Source of the DNA: Hydrogenothermaceae bacterium
GTDB taxonomy: Bacteria; Aquificota; Aquificia; Aquificales; Hydrogenothermaceae
Assembly (NCBI GenBank): GCA_015519975.1
Contig: WIAL01000021.1
Span: forward strand, 1 to 32,300
Length of the DNA stretch: 32,300 nucleotides
Direction: 5' to 3'
The notes beneath the pieces are model-generated. The model searched no databases. It was given only the letters and a program-made list of their open reading frames with translations, and was not told the DNA's origin. Position numbers and translations under genes: made by a program. Position 1 is the first letter of the stretch. Each line of letters opens with the position of its first letter. Of this stretch, positions 1 to 8,128 are shown one piece after another.

Positions 1-1716
1 CAGTCTTTTAGAACAACCCTTGTAATAGTTGAATCTCCAAATAAAGCAAGAACCATTGCAAACTTTTTTGGTAAGCCTTTAAGAAGAAGATTAAAAAAGG
101 TTGATGCTTATGAAATTGGTGTAGGAGATAGGTTTTTAACTATAGTTGCAAGTAAAGGGCACGTTTTTGATCTTAATAAGGAAGAATATTACTACGGTGT
201 CAAAAAAGAAGACGGCAAATTTGTACCTATTTTTGAGCCAATTGTAGAAGATGAAGAAAAAGGAATTACAAAAAAGGAAATAATGGACAGTATAAGGGAA
301 CTTGACCTTGAAGTTCAGGATGTGTTTATTGCTACAGACCCTGACACTGAAGGGGAAAAAATCGCTTATGACCTTTATTTAAACTCAAAAACATTTAATA
401 CAAGTATAAAAAGAGCAGAATTCCATGAAGTTACAAGAAGAGCATTTTTAGAAGCTGTAGATAACCCTAGAGATTTTGATGAAAACTTAGTTAAAGCTCA
501 GCTTGTAAGAAGAATAGCAGATAGATGGATAGGATTTACAATATCCCAGTATGTTCAAAGAAAACTTCACAAAAACTGGCTTTCTGCGGGAAGGGTTCAG
601 ACTCCTGTACTTGAATGGATAATAAAGAAAACAGATGAAGCAAAGCAGAAAATAGCTGTAATTAGAGTAGTTATTGATAACGTACCTGTAGAGTTTGTTT
701 TTGAAAATAAGGAAGAAGGGAAAAAATTCTTCCAGGCTCTTGAGTTTGTAATTGTAAAAGAAGAGAAAAAAGAGGAAGAAAAGCTATTTGAAACACCCTT
801 CTCTACTGATAAAATGCTAAGAGAAGCTGCAGCAGTTTTAAGATTTTCACCACAAAAAACAATGCAGTTGGCACAGGATTTATTTGAAGCTGGGTTAATA
901 ACGTACCACAGAACAGATAGTATTAGGGTATCTCCTGCCGGAGTGGCAGTTGCAAAAGAGTATATTACAGAAAACTTTGGGGAGGAATATTTTCATCCTA
1001 GAACATTTGTAACATCAGGCGGAGCCCACGAATGTATTAGACCTACAAGACCGATTGATGCTGAAGATTTAAGGTCTATGATTTATACAATGAATTTAAC
1101 CGGTATTACTAAAGACCACATAAAACTGTATGATCTTATATTTAAACAGTTTATGGCTTCTCAGATGAGAGAAACTGTTGTAGAAAAAACAACATACAAA
1201 GTAAGGGCTTTTGATAAAGAAGTTGAAGTTAGTTTATTTACAAAAATAATTGAAAATGGATTTAACCTAATTAAACCTATAACAATTCAGAAATTAGAAG
1301 AAGGAAAACATGAAGTAATAAATACTAAAAAATTCAGCTTAAGACCGAAAGTTCCTTACTATACTTACGCAACAGTAATTCAAGATATGAAAGAAAAAGG
1401 TATTGGAAGACCTTCAACTTATGCAATAACGATAGAGAAACTTCTTGAAAGACATTACATAATTGAGAGAAACGGATATCTGTTTCCTACAAAACTTGGA
1501 AGAACAGTTTTAAGCCTAATAAAAGAAAGAGAAGATTTTTATAAATTTGTAAATGAACACTTTACAAGGCAGCTGGAAGAACTTATGGATAAAGTAGAAA
1601 ATAATGAAGCTGATTATTTTGAAATTATAAAGAATTTATATGATGAAATAGTAAAGCATTTTACAGAATACAAACACTATAAAGGTTACAAACATAAATT
1701 TAATATTAAAGAATAA
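1..1716 (+). CDS. rgy: Reverse gyrase, C-terminal topoisomerase part (5' end outside window)
   Basis: Reverse gyrase couples a helicase-like domain to a type IA topoisomerase and introduces positive supercoils; it is the hallmark protein of hyperthermophiles. The frame is open from base 1, so only the C-terminal ~571 residues are visible and the helicase half lies upstream. The segment opens with a Toprim strand typical of reverse gyrase (VESPNKARTI; ordinary TopA has VESPAKAKTI), then the DPDTEGE metal site around bases 337-357, and the active-site tyrosine in LITYHRTDS (Tyr codon at 904-906). GRPSTYA near 1408 is also typical of type IA enzymes. Known reverse gyrases usually carry a second Cys4 zinc finger between FxPIxxPI and the DxDTEGE strand; here that stretch (about 226-290) is short, acidic and lacks cysteine. 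It converges on cutA 23 bases later. Confidence 0.95.
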   Translation, partial: QSFRTTLVIVESPNKARTIANFFGKPLRRRLKKVDAYEIGVGDRFLTIVASKGHVFDLNKEEYYYGVKKEDGKFVPIFEPIVEDEEKGITKKEIMDSIRELDLEVQDVFIATDPDTEGEKIAYDLYLNSKTFNTSIKRAEFHEVTRRAFLEAVDNPRDFDENLVKAQLVRRIADRWIGFTISQYVQRKLHKNWLSAGRVQTPVLEWIIKKTDEAKQKIAVIRVVIDNVPVEFVFENKEEGKKFFQALEFVIVKEEKKEEEKLFETPFSTDKMLREAAAVLRFSPQKTMQLAQDLFEAGLITYHRTDSIRVSPAGVAVAKEYITENFGEEYFHPRTFVTSGGAHECIRPTRPIDAEDLRSMIYTMNLTGITKDHIKLYDLIFKQFMASQMRETVVEKTTYKVRAFDKEVEVSLFTKIIENGFNLIKPITIQKLEEGKHEVINTKKFSLRPKVPYYTYATVIQDMKEKGIGRPSTYAITIEKLLERHYIIERNGYLFPTKLGRTVLSLIKEREDFYKFVNEHFTRQLEELMDKVENNEADYFEIIKNLYDEIVKHFTEYKHYKGYKHKFNIKE

Positions 1717-1739
1717 AAATTTAGGGAGGGGGATTTTTA

Positions 1740-2060
1740 CTAATCCCTGTTTAATGTTTCATCTATCCAGTTTAAATAATCTTCAGATCCTATAACTATA
1801 GGCATTGCTATTATTTCTGGGACAGTATAAGGGTGGTTTTCTTTAACTTTTTTTTCTAATTCCTTAAACTTATCTTTTCTTGTTTTTATTATTAGTAAGT
1901 ATTCATCTTCATTTTCTACATTTCCCTGCCAAAAATACGTAGAATTTACTTTTCCTGTTATATTTACACATGCTGCTAGTTTCTCTTCCACTAAAATTTT
2001 GGCTATATTCTCCCCAACTTCAAATTCAGGAACAGTTATGAATATTACTATATAATCCAT
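1740..2060 (-). CDS. cutA: CutA1 family divalent-cation tolerance protein
   Basis: A 106-residue protein of the usual CutA1 length, a small very stable trimeric ferredoxin-like fold found across life and linked to copper tolerance in E. coli, although its exact role is unsettled. Visible family features are the N-terminal strand with ITVP, the EKLAACVNI segment, the YFWQG turn with the nearby acidic loop, and the HPYTVPEI block near residue 80. The start is supported by an AGGAGG Shine-Dalgarno just upstream. It is the last gene of the long minus-strand run, 12 bases after argB, so it is probably cotranscribed. Its stop faces the reverse gyrase stop. Confidence 0.93.
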   Translation of the reverse strand: MDYIVIFITVPEFEVGENIAKILVEEKLAACVNITGKVNSTYFWQGNVENEDEYLLIIKTRKDKFKELEKKVKENHPYTVPEIIAMPIVIGSEDYLNWIDETLNRD

Positions 2061-2072
2061 ATGAAATACCTC

Positions 2073-2972
2073 CTATGCGTAAATTTCCGTTCCTACTCCT
2101 TTTGATGTAAATATTTCAAGTAAAACAGCATGTGGAAGTCTTCCATCTAAAATATGAGCCTTTTTAACACCTTCGTCTAAAGCTTTAACACAGGCTTTTA
2201 TTTTTGGGATCATTCCACCAGTTATAGTCCCATCTTCAATAAGTTTTAAAGCATCATCTTTATTTAAGGAAGATATTACATTTCCTTCTTTATCTTTTAG
2301 ACCTTCTATATCTGTTAAAAATATAGCTTTTTCTGCTTTTAATGCTCCTGCAACTGCTGATGCCACAAAATCTGCATTTATGTTAAAAGCATTTCCTTCA
2401 TTGTCAAATCCTATTGGAGCAATAACAGGAATATAAAAATCCTCTTCTAAATGTTTTAGGATCTGTGTATCAACATATTCAACTTCCCCAACATGTCCAA
2501 GATCAAGCATTTCAGTTGGTATAAACTCTCCTATTTCTTTAAAATATTCTTCAATATCCAATTTCTTAGCCCTTAATAAACCACCGTCTTTACCTGTAAG
2601 ACCTACAGCTCTAATATGTCCACCTGCATATTTATTTATAAGCATTACAATGTTTTTATTAACAAGTCCACCAAGAACCATTTCAACAACGTCCATTGTT
2701 TCTTTTGGCGTTATTCTAAGCCCACCGATAAATTTTGATTCAAGCCCCATCTTTTTTAAATACTCTCCTATCTGGGGACCTCCACCATGAACTATCACAG
2801 GGTTGATCCCAATATATTTAAGCATTAATATATCCTGCGCAAAAGCTGTTTTTAAGTCAGCCTTTGCCATAGCATTTCCACCGTATTTAATTACAAAAGT
2901 TTTTCCTCTAAACTTTGTTATAAAAGGAAGGGCTTCCATTAAAACATTTGCTTTTTCAAGAATTTTTTCCAT
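2073..2972 (-). CDS. argB: Acetylglutamate kinase
   Basis: Phosphorylates N-acetyl-L-glutamate, the second step of arginine (ornithine) biosynthesis, in the cytoplasm. The 299 residues match the family length. Amino-acid-kinase features are the N-terminal FVIKYGGNAM phosphate-binding stretch, VIHGGGPQIG near residue 65, the NINAD substrate-binding segment near residue 198, FLTDIEGL, and the GGMIPK block towards the C terminus. The first 17 bases overlap the end of the upstream 117-residue gene; an AGAGGT-like ribosome site lies within that overlap, which suggests translational coupling. No other arginine gene is in the window, so the pathway is dispersed, as is common in Aquificota. Confidence 0.96.
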   Translation of the reverse strand: MEKILEKANVLMEALPFITKFRGKTFVIKYGGNAMAKADLKTAFAQDILMLKYIGINPVIVHGGGPQIGEYLKKMGLESKFIGGLRITPKETMDVVEMVLGGLVNKNIVMLINKYAGGHIRAVGLTGKDGGLLRAKKLDIEEYFKEIGEFIPTEMLDLGHVGEVEYVDTQILKHLEEDFYIPVIAPIGFDNEGNAFNINADFVASAVAGALKAEKAIFLTDIEGLKDKEGNVISSLNKDDALKLIEDGTITGGMIPKIKACVKALDEGVKKAHILDGRLPHAVLLEIFTSKGVGTEIYA

Positions 2973-3309
2973 CTATCTGACCTCTGTATTCATCTATAAA
3001 CTCTTTTAAAAACTCATAAACCTCTTTAGTTAAAGGCATGTCAACCCAGTAACTACCATCTTCATGTTCTATATGTATAAATCTTCCTGTTGGCGTTTGC
3101 CCAAATTTAAACTCTGTAAGCCCCCTTGAAAAATACCACTCAATATCTTCAGTGGAACTTTTCATGAAAATCGTAAATCCACCTTTTCTTTTTGCAATTT
3201 TATATATCTCAACAGGTGCTTTATTTACAATATCTTCTTCCATCCATTCATCAGACAGCACATCAACAGCTACACCTTTTAATTTTACTTCTAACTCTTC
3301 CCAGCTCAT
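2956..3309 (-). CDS. Hypothetical protein, 117 residues
   Basis: I do not recognise this family. It is a soluble, acidic protein without signal peptide, membrane segment or cysteine. The sequence reads as an alternating alpha/beta domain: an N-terminal helix (SWEELEVKLKG), a strand-rich middle (GGFTIFMKSS, EFKFGQTPTGRFIHIEHEDG, YWVDMPLT) and a C-terminal helix (VYEFLKEFIDEY). It overlaps the upstream LAGLIDADG-like gene by four bases (ATGA) and argB by 17, so it is a translated member of the operon and not spurious. The tight coupling to argB does not establish a role in arginine synthesis, because this operon mixes pathways. Confidence 0.75.
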   Translation of the reverse strand: MSWEELEVKLKGVAVDVLSDEWMEEDIVNKAPVEIYKIAKRKGGFTIFMKSSTEDIEWYFSRGLTEFKFGQTPTGRFIHIEHEDGSYWVDMPLTKEVYEFLKEFIDEYRGQIDGKNS

Positions 3310-3728
3310 TTAGCCTCCTCAAGCCATTTTTTTATCGATGAATTTCCAGTTTTATAATCTTTTTTATTCCATCCTTCAATTTCAATAAATTTTCTCACTA
3401 TGTCTTTTTTCCTCTGGGCTTCATAATGCCTTGTGAATCTAACTTCATAAAACTCTATTATAAGATCTGCAGTTTCTTTTTTAAAATTTAAAAAATCATA
3501 AATATCTTTTAAAAAATTTAGAGCTTTTCTATGAGACAATATTATTTTACCTGCATTTTTTGATTTCCGTACACTTCCGCCATATAGTTTTTTTAATTCT
3601 TCAAGGATTTGTACATTAGAAGTTTTTATTATTACTACAGGATAAACTGAATTTTTAGTTCTAATATCTTTTTTAAATGTTATATATCCACAGGATTCAA
3701 AAATGCCGGCAATGTATGACTTATCCAT
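3306..3728 (-). CDS. Free-standing LAGLIDADG-like protein, probably non-catalytic
   Basis: A 140-residue protein whose N terminus (residues 5-15, YIAGIFESCGY) fits a single LAGLIDADG helix followed by a beta strand. Further on, VVIIKTSNVQILEELKKLYGG resembles the second strand and helix of the homing-endonuclease half-domain. In active enzymes the residue just before the last glycine of the motif is Asp or Glu and binds the catalytic metal; here it is Cys13. The last ~45 residues are basic and helical, with an aromatic YxxRFTRHY stretch. It is not inside an intron or intein: it starts directly after the ispG stop and overlaps the next gene by four bases, so it is a normal operon member. I infer a domesticated DNA- or RNA-binding protein; the family assignment rests on motif resemblance only. 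Confidence 0.65.
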   Translation of the reverse strand: MDKSYIAGIFESCGYITFKKDIRTKNSVYPVVIIKTSNVQILEELKKLYGGSVRKSKNAGKIILSHRKALNFLKDIYDFLNFKKETADLIIEFYEVRFTRHYEAQRKKDIVRKFIEIEGWNKKDYKTGNSSIKKWLEEAK

Positions 3729-4781
3729 TTAGAGATTTTTTATTTCCTTTAAAAGCTCATCAACCATTTCATCTTCTGAAACTCTTTTTAAAGGCTCTCC
3801 CTTTTTAAATAAAATTGCAGATTTATTCCCACAGGCAAGTCCTATATCAGCCTCTTTTGCCTCACCTATTGCATTTACAACACATCCCATTATTGCCACC
3901 TTTAACGGCTTATCTACATATTTTAACTTTTCTTCAACTTTTGATACAACTTCAGGAAGATTTACCTCTATTCTTCCGCAAGTTGGACAGGATATTATCT
4001 CAATACCTTTTCTTCTAATTCCTAGAGATTTCAGAATTTCATAGGCAGCTTTTACTTCTTCTTCAGGGTCCGCTGTTAAAGATACTCTAATTGTATCTCC
4101 TATTCCCATAAAAAGTAAAATACCCAATCCAACAGCTGATTTAATTGAGCCTTTAAATAAAGGTCCTGCTTCAGTTATCCCTATATGAAGGGGGATGTCT
4201 GTTTTTTCTGCAAAAATTTTATTTGCTTCAATATTCTGTAAAACATCAGAGCCTTTAATTGAAACTTTAAAATTTGTAAATCCAACACTTTCAAAAAATT
4301 CAGACCAGTATAAAGCACTTTCTGCAAGAGCCTGCCCTGAAGGGTATCCATATTTTTCTAAAAGTCTTTCTTCCAGAGAACCAGAATTTACACCAAGTCT
4401 AACGGCTATGTTTTTTCTCTTACATTCCTCTAAAATTTCTTTTATCTTTCCTTTATCATTTATGTTTCCTGGATTTAACCTTATCCCGTGTATTTCACTT
4501 TCAAGGGCTAAAAATGCTATTCTTGGTGAAAAGTGTATATCTGCAATAACAGGTATGGGTGATTTTTTTACTATTTCAGGAAGTGCTTTTGCATCTTCTT
4601 CTGTTGGAACTGCCACCCTGATAATTTCACAGCCTGCCTTGGCAAGCCTATCTATCTGATCTAAAGTTGCTTCGATATCTCTCGTTTTTGTATCAGTCAT
4701 AGACTGAACTACAACAGGTGCATCATCTCCTATTTTTACATTTCCAACGTAAATTGGTCTTGTCTTTCTTCTTTCTATCAT
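3729..4781 (-). CDS. ispG: 4-hydroxy-3-methylbut-2-enyl diphosphate synthase (flavodoxin/ferredoxin)
   Basis: IspG (GcpE) performs the reductive opening of methylerythritol cyclodiphosphate to HMBPP, the penultimate step of the MEP isoprenoid pathway, using a [4Fe-4S] cluster. The 350 residues match the short bacterial form. The TIM-barrel half begins with the conserved VVVQSMTDTKT. The cluster half shows the three cysteine ligands: CPTCGR near residue 264 and GCVVNAIGEA near residue 300, followed by the typical glycine-rich end. The stop of the lipoprotein transglycosylase precedes it with no gap, and the LAGLIDADG-like gene follows with none. A polyprenyl diphosphate synthase gene is in the same operon, so two isoprenoid steps are grouped here. 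Confidence 0.97.
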   Translation of the reverse strand: MIERRKTRPIYVGNVKIGDDAPVVVQSMTDTKTRDIEATLDQIDRLAKAGCEIIRVAVPTEEDAKALPEIVKKSPIPVIADIHFSPRIAFLALESEIHGIRLNPGNINDKGKIKEILEECKRKNIAVRLGVNSGSLEERLLEKYGYPSGQALAESALYWSEFFESVGFTNFKVSIKGSDVLQNIEANKIFAEKTDIPLHIGITEAGPLFKGSIKSAVGLGILLFMGIGDTIRVSLTADPEEEVKAAYEILKSLGIRRKGIEIISCPTCGRIEVNLPEVVSKVEEKLKYVDKPLKVAIMGCVVNAIGEAKEADIGLACGNKSAILFKKGEPLKRVSEDEMVDELLKEIKNL

Positions 4782-5843
4782 TTAATCCTCTACTGGAATT
4801 TTTAATACTTGTCCTATCTTTATGTCATAAGAGTTTAGTTTATTTATCTTTTTTAGTTTTTCAAGGTCTACATTAAATCTTTTAGAAATACTGTATAAAG
4901 TATCTTTTGGTTTCACTATGTATGTTTTATATTTTAAAGATACTTTCTTAATTATTTTTCTTTTTTTAGGAATGGATTTATATGCGTATTTTGTTTTTGA
5001 AACAGGAATGTTTACGTAAACGCCCCTATAAGCTATTTTCTTTTTTAGGTGAGCATTAAAAAGTTTTACAAGATTATAATCAATCTTATAGTAAGAAGAT
5101 AATTTTTTTAAACTGAATGTAGTTTTTGCTGGCTTTCTAACTATATAAACAGGTTTTTTTTGAATGTAAATTCCATATTTTTTCGGATTTTTGGCTATTA
5201 TTAATGCAGCAAAAAAACGCGGAACATACTCTTTTGTTTGATCCGGAAGTTTATGTTTAATATCCCAAAATCCTTTTTTATAGCCTCTTTTTCTCTGCAC
5301 GCATCCTTCACCGCAGTTGTAAGCTGCAAGAACTAAATCCCATCTGTGAAAAATAGAGTATAAATATTTAAGGTACTTTGCAGCAGCTACAGTAGATTTG
5401 TATGGATCTTTTCTTTCATCTATTTTATAATTTATTTTAAGACCAAATCTTCTTGCTGTCATAGGTAAAAACTGCCACAGTCCTGCTGCACCTGAAGAGG
5501 AAACTGCATATGGATTAAATTTGCTTTCTATTAATGGAAGATAGGCTAAATCTTCTGGAATGTTGTATTTTTTAAAAATTTTTTTTACAGTAGGAAGATA
5601 AATCTGGGCATTTTCAAGACCTTCTTTTATAAATCTTTTATCTTTTTTAGTATAGAAATGAATATATTTTCTAATTTCCCATCTATCGGGAACTTGTATC
5701 CCTATTTTTTTAAATTCATACTCGATGAACTGTTCATCTTCATAGTTGTGATAAGAGTAGTTTACTTTTTTTGAAGAGCAAGAAGATAAAAAAATGGCTG
5801 AGGTTATTATAAATATTAATAATCCCCAGCCTTTTGGTTTCAT
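4782..5843 (-). CDS. mltD: Membrane-bound lytic murein transglycosylase, MltD-like lipoprotein with LysM
   Basis: Predicted peptidoglycan-cleaving lytic transglycosylase anchored in the outer membrane. The N terminus is a lipoprotein signal ending in LSSC, with Cys22 as the lipidated residue. The SLT/GEWL-like catalytic domain spans about residues 75-215, with the catalytic Glu106 in PLIESKF and the following SSGAAGLWQF and AAYNCGEG blocks typical of the MltD class. A degenerate LysM-like stretch (about 232-283) precedes a clear C-terminal LysM (about 307-350; YIVKPKDTLYSISKRF and IGQVLKIP) that binds peptidoglycan. It lies one base after panD and directly before ispG. Assignment to MltD over other family-1 transglycosylases rests on the C-terminal LysM. 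Confidence 0.92.
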   Translation of the reverse strand: MKPKGWGLLIFIITSAIFLSSCSSKKVNYSYHNYEDEQFIEYEFKKIGIQVPDRWEIRKYIHFYTKKDKRFIKEGLENAQIYLPTVKKIFKKYNIPEDLAYLPLIESKFNPYAVSSSGAAGLWQFLPMTARRFGLKINYKIDERKDPYKSTVAAAKYLKYLYSIFHRWDLVLAAYNCGEGCVQRKRGYKKGFWDIKHKLPDQTKEYVPRFFAALIIAKNPKKYGIYIQKKPVYIVRKPAKTTFSLKKLSSYYKIDYNLVKLFNAHLKKKIAYRGVYVNIPVSKTKYAYKSIPKKRKIIKKVSLKYKTYIVKPKDTLYSISKRFNVDLEKLKKINKLNSYDIKIGQVLKIPVED

Positions 5844-5844
5844 A

Positions 5845-6237
5845 TTAATCCCTTACAAGGTAATTTTCTAAAGGTGAAACTTGTTTATGTTCTTTTACAT
5901 TGTTGTTTTCGTCCATGTAAACAAGGTTAATTTTAAAATCTTTTAACTCTTCATCTGAAACATTTGCATAGGAAGCTATGATTATAATATCTCCATAATG
6001 ACCTAGCCTTGCAGCAGCACCGTTTAAGATACATTCTCCGCCGTATCTTTCTCCCGGAATAACGTAGGTTGAAAACCTTTGACCGTTATTTACATTGTAA
6101 ACTTCTATTTTTTCAAAAGGAACGAGGTTTGCTGCTTCCATTAAAGCCTCATCTAAAGTTAAAGAACCTTCATAATGAAGGTCTGCCCCTGTAATTGTAA
6201 TTCTATGAATTTTTGATTTTAAAATTGTTCTTTGCAT
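5845..6237 (-). CDS. panD: Aspartate 1-decarboxylase (pyruvoyl-dependent)
   Basis: Makes beta-alanine from L-aspartate for pantothenate and coenzyme A. The proenzyme self-cleaves between Gly24 and Ser25 to create the pyruvoyl group; exactly this GS pair is present in YEGSLTLD. Downstream the ERY, NGAAARL and GDIIIIASY segments are typical of the family, and the 130-residue length fits. The start codon overlaps the stop of the upstream prenyl synthase gene by one base (TAATG), and the next gene begins one base after its stop, so it should be translated from the operon mRNA. No other pantothenate gene is in the window. Confidence 0.97.
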   Translation of the reverse strand: MQRTILKSKIHRITITGADLHYEGSLTLDEALMEAANLVPFEKIEVYNVNNGQRFSTYVIPGERYGGECILNGAAARLGHYGDIIIIASYANVSDEELKDFKINLVYMDENNNVKEHKQVSPLENYLVRD

Positions 6238-7199
6238 TAAACTTCCCTCTCTACAATATATTCGGCCAAGTTTTGAAGTTCTTTATTGTATATATTATCT
6301 GGAAAATGGGACAAATTTTGTATGGCTTTCATCACATAATCTTTTGCAACGTTAAAGGCTTTTTTGTGTCCTTCTTTTTGTAAGATTATATCTTTTGCTT
6401 TTTCTATATCCTTATTTTCTGGATTAACAGTCCTAAGTAATTTTTTTATAAATTCCTTTTCTTCATGAGAAAGGTTATCTCTGACAGCAATTAACGGATA
6501 TGTGACTTTTCCTTCTCTAAGGTCGTTACAAACAGGTTTACCGAGTTTTTCTTCCGTTGAAATGTAATCTAAAACATCATCAACTATCTGAAATGCTCTT
6601 CCTATGTTTATACCATATTCATAAGCTTGATTTAACAAATTTTCATCAGCCTTTGAGTAATTTGCCCCAATATAACAGCATGCTGCAAATAAAACAGCTG
6701 TTTTACCATCTATAATTTTAAAATAATCTTCCTCAGAAAGATCAAAATCAGCAATTTTTTTAAGTTCTAAAAGCTGTCCTTCTGCCATTTTCTTTACAGC
6801 ATCAGAAACAACTTTTATCATTTCAATGTTGCCGTAAGTTGAAAAAAGATACAAAGAGTTTGCATACATATAATCACCTGTTAAAACAACAGTATCATTT
6901 CCAAAAACTTTATTTGCTGAAGGTTTTCCTCTTCTTGTTCCTGCACCATCTACCACATCATCATGAAGGAGTGAAGCTGTATGAAGATACTCCATAGATA
7001 TTGCAAGAGGAAGTAAGTTATCTAGATCTTCACGTTCTAAAAGTTTTGCAAAGGATAAAACAAGTAAGGGTCTTAGGTTCTTACCGCCGCTTCCTAAAAT
7101 ATAATTTCCAACCTTTAGTATAAATTTAACATCTGAATCCATATATTTTGTCAGATTTTCCTTTACTAAAGTTAAAAGCTCTTTTTTTAACTTCTCCAT
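6237..7199 (-). CDS. ispB: Long-chain trans-polyprenyl diphosphate synthase
   Basis: Class I prenyl synthase that condenses isopentenyl diphosphate onto an allylic primer. Both aspartate-rich motifs are visible: the first in LLHDDVVD followed by RRGKPS near residue 80, and the second in IVDDVLDY near residue 205. The GGKNLRP substrate motif lies near residue 35. The 320-residue length and lack of a signal fit the octaprenyl/heptaprenyl (IspB/HepS-II-like) group, and the likely role is making the side chain of the respiratory quinone. Chain length cannot be read reliably from sequence. The gene starts 18 bases after the tRNA-Arg 3' end, so it is probably expressed by read-through from the upstream operon. 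Confidence 0.9.
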   Translation of the reverse strand: MEKLKKELLTLVKENLTKYMDSDVKFILKVGNYILGSGGKNLRPLLVLSFAKLLEREDLDNLLPLAISMEYLHTASLLHDDVVDGAGTRRGKPSANKVFGNDTVVLTGDYMYANSLYLFSTYGNIEMIKVVSDAVKKMAEGQLLELKKIADFDLSEEDYFKIIDGKTAVLFAACCYIGANYSKADENLLNQAYEYGINIGRAFQIVDDVLDYISTEEKLGKPVCNDLREGKVTYPLIAVRDNLSHEEKEFIKKLLRTVNPENKDIEKAKDIILQKEGHKKAFNVAKDYVMKAIQNLSHFPDNIYNKELQNLAEYIVEREV

Positions 7200-7216
7200 T
7201 TTACTCCTTCTGTTTA

Positions 7217-7291
7217 TGCGCCCGGCTGGATTTGAACCAGCGACCTTCGGCCCCGGAAACCGATGCTCTATCCAGACTGAGCTACGGGCGC
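7217..7291 (-). tRNA. tRNA-Arg (anticodon CCG)
   Basis: Read on the minus strand, this folds as a complete tRNA: perfect 7-bp acceptor stem (GCGCCCG with CGGGCGC), D arm closed by GCTC/GAGC, anticodon arm TCGGT/GCCGA with loop TTCCGGG and so anticodon CCG, a short variable loop, and a T arm GCTGG-TTCAAAT-CCAGC. The discriminator base is A, and CCA is not encoded. It sits inside a protein operon between endonuclease IV and the prenyl synthase. Its first 24 bases are also the last eight codons, including the stop, of the endonuclease IV gene. Confidence 0.97.
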
Positions 7292-8128
7292 CTTAATTAA
7301 ACTCCTTAATTTTTCCATATTTATAATATCCATATTACCCTGTTTAGGTGTTTCAAGTATAAAAGGCAGTTTAGAAAAATATTCATCATTTAAAAAAAGC
7401 TCAAATCCTTTAAGTCCTATACTACCTTTCCCAATATGCTCATGCCTATCTTTTCTAGAGTTAAAAGGTGTTTTTGAGTCATTGCAGTGTATAACCTTTA
7501 TTTTATCAATTCCTATTAAAGTATCAACTTCATCTTGGTAATCTTTAAACCCTTTTTTTTCATTTATTTTATAACCTGCAGAGTATATATGGCACGTATC
7601 AAGGCAAACGCCTATATTTTCACTTTCAAAAGGCTGTATTAAAGCTTGTATTTCTCGAGTGGTTTTCCCTATCTCTCCTTTCTGTCCAGCTAAAGTTTCT
7701 ACTAAAAATATTGTGTTTTTTAAAGATACATTTTTAAAAATTATTTCCATTGCTCTTAATATATTATTAATTGCTTTTTCTTCATTTAGACTTTTTGCCT
7801 TTCCTGCGTGTATTACATAATATTCAATGCCGAGTTCTTCACAAAGTCTTAATTCTTCAATTACTCCATTTATTGATTTTTGTCTTAAAGTTTGTTCTTC
7901 TGATGCAAGGTTGAATAGATATGAAGCGTGAACTATAAGAGGATTTATACCTGTTTTTTTTCTTTTTTCTGTAAAAGCTTGTTTTTCAATGTCTGACCTT
8001 TCTTTCCATGCCCATGCTCTTGGAGAGCGGACAAAAAACTGGATAGTATCAGCTCCTATTTCTAGAGCCCTATCAAAAACAAGGTCTAAAGATTTAGAAG
8101 ATGAAACGTGAGCTCCAAGTTTTACCAT
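7268..8128 (-). CDS. nfo: Endonuclease IV (AP endonuclease)
   Basis: Zinc-dependent apurinic/apyrimidinic endonuclease of base-excision repair. The 286 residues form one TIM barrel, and the metal ligands are visible in HASYL, VIHAGK, VETLAG, CLDTCH, VIHCNDSK and DRHEHIGKG. The start at 8128 overlaps the upstream hydrolase gene by seven bases. The C terminus is odd: the last seven residues (APVAQSG) and the TAG stop are encoded by the 5' part of the tRNA-Arg gene. RNase P cleavage at the tRNA 5' end would therefore remove the stop codon from the mRNA. This tail is likely dispensable, since family members normally end near this point. Confidence 0.97.
   Translation of the reverse strand: MVKLGAHVSSSKSLDLVFDRALEIGADTIQFFVRSPRAWAWKERSDIEKQAFTEKRKKTGINPLIVHASYLFNLASEEQTLRQKSINGVIEELRLCEELGIEYYVIHAGKAKSLNEEKAINNILRAMEIIFKNVSLKNTIFLVETLAGQKGEIGKTTREIQALIQPFESENIGVCLDTCHIYSAGYKINEKKGFKDYQDEVDTLIGIDKIKVIHCNDSKTPFNSRKDRHEHIGKGSIGLKGFELFLNDEYFSKLPFILETPKQGNMDIINMEKLRSLIKAPVAQSG

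Noticed and set aside
1732-1750. GGGATT/AATCCC hairpin between reverse gyrase and cutA
   Set aside because: The stem is only six base pairs and no T tract follows on either strand at the right distance.
3306-3728. Mobile intron or intein carrying a homing endonuclease
   Set aside because: The LAGLIDADG-like frame has its own start and stop, neighbours are intact, and no intron structure or interrupted host gene is visible.
7217-7291. tRNA-Arg as an integration site for a mobile element
   Set aside because: I found no second copy of the tRNA end nearby and no integrase; the flanking genes are housekeeping.
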